Shown in pieces: positions 58,967-64,000 of a stretch of 64,000 nucleotides of DNA. Source of the DNA: Mesorhabditis belari (taxonomy: Eukaryota; Nematoda; Chromadorea; Rhabditida; Rhabditidae). The notes under the pieces were generated by a model. It saw only the letters and a list, made by a program, of their open reading frames with translations. It did no database searches and was not told where the DNA came from. Within the stretch, counting starts at the first letter, position 1. Each line of letters begins with the position of its first letter. Location of the stretch: assembly GCA_958450365.1 (NCBI GenBank), contig CAUEEP010000740.1, positions 3,943,001-4,007,000 on the forward strand, in the 5' to 3' direction. The translations under genes were made by a program, and so were the position numbers.

Positions 58967-59386
58967 AAACTAGACAAAAGCATCTGTTTTTCCTTTTTAC
59001 CGTCAGCAATTAAAAATTTTTCGTCTTTTCTCAGCACCAACCCTTTGATTTTGTCTATTTAAATTATCATTCGATGCAGAATAAAATTGCGCGTCGAATG
59101 ATACCAAAATAACTAAAAATATAATATTCATGCAAAGTTATAAGGCAAAAGGTTAACTCCCGTCTATAATGGGTGGGGTTTAGATTTTTAGCCAACAACT
59201 TTTGCGTGGATATTATATTTGCAGTTAGTTTTTTGTCTCATTCTACTTGTACAATTTTATTTTTCATCGGATGATAGTCAATATAGTCAAAATCGAAGAG
59301 TTAGTGTTGTGAAAAAGACGAAAAATCTTAAATTGCCAACGGCAAAAAAGAAAAGGACAGATGTTTTCGTTAAAATTCTAGTTTAA
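58967..59386. mobile_element. Foldback MITE inside the 7TM gene
   Basis: Outer arms GACAAAAGCATCTGTTTTTC (58973) and GGACAGATGTTTTCGTTAAAA (59351), inner arms CATTCGATGCAGAATAAAAT and ATTTTATTTTTCATCGGATG. The stop codon of the TM5 exon (59378-59380) lies within its right end. Confidence 0.75.
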
Positions 59387-60530
59387 GGTAATCCCTTGAA
59401 TCGATTTCTTGTGTTGATTCAGTGGTCGACGCCACTTGCGAATTTTCACCGCCAAGTAGACGTCCGAGAGAATGAGCGAACCGTACGCAAAATACTGAAA
59501 TAACATTTAATAGAAAGATTAATAGAAAGCTTTTCATTTAAACAACCTGCAATCCCAAATTGAGATTCGAGTACAATTGATATGATGGCTTTTCCCAGTC
59601 AAAATTCCAATAAAATCCGTCAAGGTAGAATTTGAAGCCACAACATGATGTGAACAATGGAGCGGTGAGACCTGAAAAATCTCACGGTTGACGGGAAAAT
59701 CAGGAGTTCCGGGTCTTTCATCTTTACTTCCGTTTTTGAGCTCAAAAAGTTTTTGACGACTGGTCATAACAGGAAGTCAAGGTTCAAAGGTAACTAATCC
59801 ACACTAGCATTGTGATTTCATTGTGCACCTAGTGCGTTCCCTAAAACCTGTCAATGTTTGAAAGCTATCGTAATCTTGTCTCTAAATTTCAATCTACTTT
59901 TATGAACCCATTTCAGTTAAGATAATAGGAAAATAGATAATAAATAGATAGATAATCGGAAAATTACTGTGGCTTTCAAAAACCGACTTTCTAAGCTCTT
60001 CTCAGCTTGATTTTATCCTTCAAACTAAAGCCAAAGTATTACCTAAAGTTGGTGAGAAGTGCAAAGGTCATCAATTTCACGACGGTCGCCTTTGTTAGTG
60101 TGTGTGCTTTTGCGGGGGTAAGCGACGCTCGCTAAATGGAGTCCGGCGAGTATCGGGATCAACGAGAGTTGGCCGAACCATCGAAATGATTGCACGAAGA
60201 CATTTATGTTGATGAAGATATCCCTTTGAAAATGATGTGATTGGGAAATCTGTTTCCATAGAAATTTTCCAAATTCGTCTTGAGAAAGAGTGTATTTTTG
60301 GTTTTGAATGCGGAATTTTTCATTAGCCTAACGAAAGCTAACGAAAAGTGAAGGTTTGGTTCAATTTTGTACGCTCAAAAATTCTGTATTTAAAAACAGG
60401 TAAAGAAGTTTGAATTTTAAAGATTTTATAACTTATATAATTTATTGGTAAAATTTTAGATATTATACTAAATGTAGGCAGATTGTAACGAAAGAAATTG
60501 GGAAGATTGAAGCCAAAAGTTGTCTTCCAA

Positions 60531-60748
60531 GGCTTCCTCAAGGCCTCCTCAAGGCTTCCTCAAGGCTCTTCTCCAAGGCTTCCTCAAGGCTTCCTCAAGG
60601 CTTCCTCAAGGCTTCCTCAAGGCTTCCTCAAGGCTTCCTCAAGGCTTCCTCAAGGCTTCCTCAAGGCTTCCTCAAGGCTTCCTCAAGGCTTCCTCAAGGC
60701 TTCCTCAAGGCTTCCTCAAGGCTTCCTCAAGGCTTCCTCAAGGCTTTC
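60531..60748. repeat. 11-bp satellite AAGGCTTCCTC
   Basis: About 20 nearly perfect units inside the first intron of the 7TM-like gene. It keeps plus-strand frames open with an 11-residue periodic product that is not a gene. Confidence 0.97.
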
Positions 60749-61282
60749 TGCAAAGCTTGGAACCGGGAATTTGCCTTACCGTAAATCTCCTCTTCAATAA
60801 TTGTCACCGGAACATTGTGAATCTGTGTTGTCACCATTTCCGCAATATCCAGAAATATCATTGTCTCGATTATTAAATACATAGGCGATAACTTTGTGGT
60901 AATTGTCAGCGAAATTAGCGACAAAATGTTGATGATGGCCAGCACGATATAGAGCACTGTTGTTAGCACCAAATCAACGTTAAGCATCTTTCAAAATTTT
61001 AAAATAATAAAAAACAAGTGCCCCTCTAGGCTACAAGAACTCAAAGTGATTCAGAGGATTTTTTGTAAACGCAATGTTTCTGTGAAATTCGCAGAGAACA
61101 CTTCTAACTGTCGTGAGAAAAAGTGCGGAGGTTATGTGTTTGTTGAAGGTTGAAAGAAAAACCCGGCAAGTTCTCGGGAAAGTTTAGGTGAAATTTTGTA
61201 GTGCTTGTGCTTTAGATTTTATTTAATCACGAGACTTTGAGCAAGATTTGCATGCCAAAAAAGCAATGATACATTTAACAGT

Positions 61283-64000
61283 TCAACTCCAAAACGAAAC
61301 GAGAATGATAAAGTTCGTAAGATTGGCCGCTTGAAATATGATGAAGATGAGAAAATGCAAAGAACAGAACCAATTTCGAATCAGGTTTTTCCAAGATCTG
61401 AAATTTCAGGGGAATTTTTTTGAAGGTGCTGTAAAGTCTCATTTCCTCTGAAGTATGTCCCAGCTATCGTAGTCTGGCTTGGATCTCTATGGCTTGTGTT
61501 TTCCTTTAAATTAGCTAATTTTACAGTAATTATTATGGCTTGGAACCGTATCCGAACCATATTGGAACCATATTGGAACCATATTGGAACCATGTTGGAA
61601 GCATATTGAACCATATTGGAACCATATTGGAACCATGTTGGAAGCATATTGAACCATATTGGAACCATATTGGAACCATGGTGGAAGCATATTGAACCAT
61701 ATTGGAACCGTATCCGAACCATATTGGAACCATATTGGAACCGTATTGGAACCATATTGGAACCATATTGGAACCATGTTGGAAGCATATTGAACCATAT
61801 TGGAACCGTATTGGAACCATATTGGAACCATATTGGAACCATGTTGGAAGCATATTGAACCATATTGGAACCGTATCCGAACCATATTGGAACCATATTG
61901 GAACCATGTTGGAAGCATATTGAACCATATTGGAACCGTATCCGAACCATATTGGAACCATATTGGAACCGCATCCGAATCATATTGGATCTCTATGGCT
62001 TGTGTTTTCCTTTAAATTAGCTAATTTTACAGTAATTATTGGCTAATATGGCTGTGTAATATGAATAAAAACTAGAAATTACTTAGTTGACTGTAACATC
62101 TAACAATTGGGTTAAGATTTACGGTGGCTAAGCCAGAGATTAAAGCGCTGAGTCGCACAAAAGTACAAAACAAAATTTTAGCACAAAACTTTCTTTCAAA
62201 TGACTAAAACTGCTGTAAACCACGTTAAGCCCGGTCTCCTTTTTAAAAATCTCATGTTTTTTGCAAACCTCAGATTAAATTCTCTGTCTTTGATCTTTTC
62301 TTTCTCAAGCGGACTTGTTTCACATGGGAGAGTGACAAGAAGGACACAAGCTATTGAAATCACGAAAACGTCCACAATAACAAAGCTACCTGAAAGATTG
62401 ATTGAGAAAATTAACTCTGTTTTTAATTATCACTACTCACCCAACAACGGGAAACTGGTGTTCTTCGGGATTTGCTGTGAAACCATGTCAACGAAGAGAG
62501 TCATTGACATCATTGAAGTCAAACCGATACTCAACTGAAAATCTTTTCCATTTTAATCAATTTTTCTGTTCAACAACATACTCTTTAAATTTTACCTTAA
62601 TCAATTGTTCATCTTTAAGATTCGGCGTCCAAAACATGCCACAGATCGATAGGAGTGTAAGCAAAAAACACGGGATCGCGATCACAAAAATATAGAAATT
62701 TGGCTCACGGCGAAGGATGAATGTGAATTGGAGCTGAAAAAAAGGAAATTGCTTGAAAGAGCTGCTACTAATATTTAAAACAAATATTAGTATTCTTTAC
62801 AGATTTAAAGGCTATACAATCGCTCACATAGTCGTAGTTGAAATACGCGTCACCTTGTTCGACGAGTGTGTAGTTGATGCTCACGTTTTGTATCGTCCAT
62901 TCACCGTTGGACTAGAATTTTTCAAATTTAAGTTTTCTCTCACTTTTCAACTTCAATAATATCCCACTGATATTTTGTGAAGAGGTTCGCCTGTTTGTGT
63001 GACATCATGGATATCATAAGTAGCGTCGAAGAAATCGAGAGTACACTTTGAACGTCGAAGGGAAAATTCGCAACCTAGAAAAGCAGTCATTGTTTGTAAT
63101 TTTTAAATCTCTAAGAATTCTTGCTCAAATCATTATCGGATCCGCTTATATCAGTGCTTTATAGCTTTTTACAGATTCTTCATTACTTACATCAAAAACG
63201 CAGCGACTTTCCGTTAAAAACATGATGCTCATGTCCACCGTTCCATTTGCCGCCACTTTAGGGGGAATTGAAATTCGTTGGGAAAGATGAGTGCGGGTTT
63301 TTCTTAACAATTAACTGTTCGGAGCTTTACACGTTGGGTGTGAGCAGTGGCGTGACCTCATTTTTGCCAGTGGCATTTTAATTTTCTTGGGTTTTCGACA
63401 ACGCTGATTAAATTGCAAATAGTTTCAAGGCTTGATTATAACTAAAAAAACATGCATTAAAAAGCCAAAACAATTAAAGTTGGGGTACTTTTTTTTGGTT
63501 TATCCCCCCGCCCTCCACCCACCATCAGCTTTCTTTTTATCTTAACATCACTTAATTGTTAAGATAGAAAAGTGCTAGAAAAAAACTAGCAAGTGGGACG
63601 AAAGGCGGGTGGTATGAAAGATTTCCCACCCATTTAACAAAAAACACGGTGTGGCGCAAGTCACTTCCCAATCAAGCGAAAGTTGGTCCGGGGGCGTCGC
63701 CTACACCGCAGCCAATTGGGATAAAAAATCAAAGTTAGAACGAAGCCATGAAACTATTTGCAATTTAATCAGCGTTGTCGAAAACCCAAGGAAAATTAAA
63801 ATGTCACTTGCAAAATTGACTGTCCACACCCAACGTGTATAGCCCCAAATAATCAATTTTTTTTCCTGTTCAACTCACGTATTTGTGATCCCGTTGTTCG
63901 GCCACCAAAGTGACATAATATTGACGTAGATGGATTTAACATCGCCTAAAATCGCTTGGATCCCATGCAAGTCTCGGATCAGCGTAAGTCTAGAAGTAAT
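61283..64000 (-). CDS. Cys-loop ligand-gated ion channel subunit, 5' end outside the window
   Basis: Minus-strand exons: 63879-64000 (partial), 63191-63302, 62944-63074, 62828-62911, 62596-62733, 62441-62534, 62269-62389, 61283-61397 (stop TGA). Extracellular part: SRLTLIRDLHGIQAI, SLWWPNNGITN, NGTVDMSIMFLTESRC (first loop Cys), FPFDVQ, NGEWTIQNVSINYT. M1: FYIFVIAIPCFLLTLLSICG. M2: LSIGLTSMMSMTLFVDMVSQ with QIPK after it. M3: SFVIVDVFVISIACVLLVTL. M4: LHFLIFIIFQAANLTNFIIL. Pentameric channel of the nematode lgc type. The M2 start lacks the PAR motif of typical anion channels, which suggests cation selectivity (inference). The M3-M4 loop is very short (about 30 residues). In exon 62944-63074 the second loop Cys (KCTLDFFDATYDIHDV) is in a different frame from FPFDVQ: one base appears missing at the A-run 63047-63049 (T-run on +). 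The gene is therefore null as read, or the base call is wrong. Confidence 0.8.
61483..62043. repeat. ~12-bp satellite flanked by 58-bp direct repeats
   Basis: Core 61545-61985 is built of ACCATATTGGA(A) units with higher-order variants (ACCATGTTGGAAGCATATTG, ACCGTATCCGA). The flanks 61486-61535 and 61989-62038 are a direct repeat (GATCTCTATGGCTTGTGTTT onward). All lies in the last intron of the channel gene and creates many false ORFs. Confidence 0.95.
63325..63842. mobile_element. Foldback MITE in an intron of the channel gene
   Basis: Left arm TTTACACGTTGGGTGTGAGC, right arm ending with CACACCCAACGTGTATAG. Arms of about 125 bp share CATTTTAATTTTC and TTTTCGACAACGCTGATTAA. The plus-strand frame 63651-63842 is the right arm. 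Confidence 0.8.

Larger units (their letters stand above)
58720..60987 (-). pseudogene. Nematode 7TM receptor-like gene (Srx-like), probably damaged
   Basis: Minus-strand pieces: exon 60780-60987 (true ATG; MLNVDLVLTTVLYIVLAIIN as TM1, SPMYLIIETMIFLDIAEMVT as TM2); segment about 60050-60320 (FININVFVQSFRWFGQLSLI and LAGLHLASVAYP as TM3, then TLTKATVVKLMTFALLTNF as TM4 in another frame); exon 59547-59671 (GLTAPLFTSCCGFKFYLDGF, then YWNFDWEKPSYQLYSN); exon 59378-59494 (YFAYGSLILSDVYLAVKIRK as TM5, stop TAG); exon 58720-58866 (cytoplasmic-type tail, PLAITSISQNPGSF to KKSMRPK). The layout fits nematode chemosensory-type GPCRs of the Srx group. Problems: TM3 and TM4 are in different frames across a C5 run at 60114-60118, phases do not close at two junctions, and TM6/TM7 are absent where a MITE sits. 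Likely a pseudogene or strain-specific null. Confidence 0.55.

Noticed and set aside
60498..60876. Two plus-strand ORFs rich in GFLKASSRLPQ
   Set aside because: Created by the 11-bp satellite in an intron; no start, splice or family support.
61381..62015. Several ORFs up to 200 residues on both strands
   Set aside because: All lie in the ACCATATTGGA satellite; periodic translation without biological signal.
63651..63842. 63-residue plus-strand ORF near the channel gene
   Set aside because: It lies entirely within one arm of a foldback element; the other arm at 63325 shows the same sequence inverted.

Overview
This looks like the nuclear genome of a free-living-type rhabditid nematode. The window is AT-rich, with short introns, strong TTTCAG-type acceptors and acceptors directly upstream of start codons, as expected for trans-splicing. 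It carries nematode-typical proteins (ET-module/Ly6-like secreted protein, lineage-specific 7TM receptor, Cys-loop channel, sulfotransferase) and nematode-style DNA transposons. Coding exons are small and scattered, so most genes were rebuilt by joining acceptor/donor pairs whose phases agree. Exon coordinates are given in each entry.

Layout. 1-3.6 kb: a kinase-like exon running off the left edge (+) and a carbohydrate-sulfotransferase-like gene (-). 4.7-9.5 kb: satellites, a tandem duplication, SINE-like tRNA-derived sequence and a MITE. 10.1-13.3 kb: a small gene (family A, +) plus an inverted partial copy of its 3' end. 14.3-17.2 kb: an 0.82-kb near-identical inverted repeat flanking a serine-rich small gene (-). 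17.5-18.9 kb: a pogo-like element reduced to its DNA-binding part. 20-24 kb: a decayed CR1/jockey-type LINE. 24.6-25.6 kb: a two-exon secreted cysteine-rich peptide gene (-) whose intron is filled by a foldback element with tRNA-like modules. 25.9-27.1 kb: a MITE interrupted by about 0.9 kb of homopolymer-like sequence. 28-34 kb: hairpins, MITEs and a dead mariner. 34.9-35.5 kb: a second family A gene (-). 43.2-44.9 kb: a third (+). 45.5-47.4 kb: a complete five-exon ET-module secreted protein (-). 50.2-53.3 kb: the 3' end of an unknown gene next to a 2.6-kb decayed pogo-type transposon. 54-56.2 kb: an intronless DHX15/Prp43-type spliceosomal helicase (+), the only long intact ORF. 57.8-58.4 kb: a small three-exon gene (+). 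58.7-61 kb: a damaged 7TM receptor (-). 61.3-64 kb: a Cys-loop channel running off the right edge (-).

The most novel-looking material is family A: three small Ser/Pro-rich proteins beginning M-[IL]-F-E-[LV] and sharing a basic-x-x-S-A-P motif. Second is the secreted peptide with ten cysteines in its last 24 residues. The genes do not form one pathway. The shared theme is small nematode genes embedded in mobile DNA, with satellites and MITEs repeatedly sitting inside their introns.
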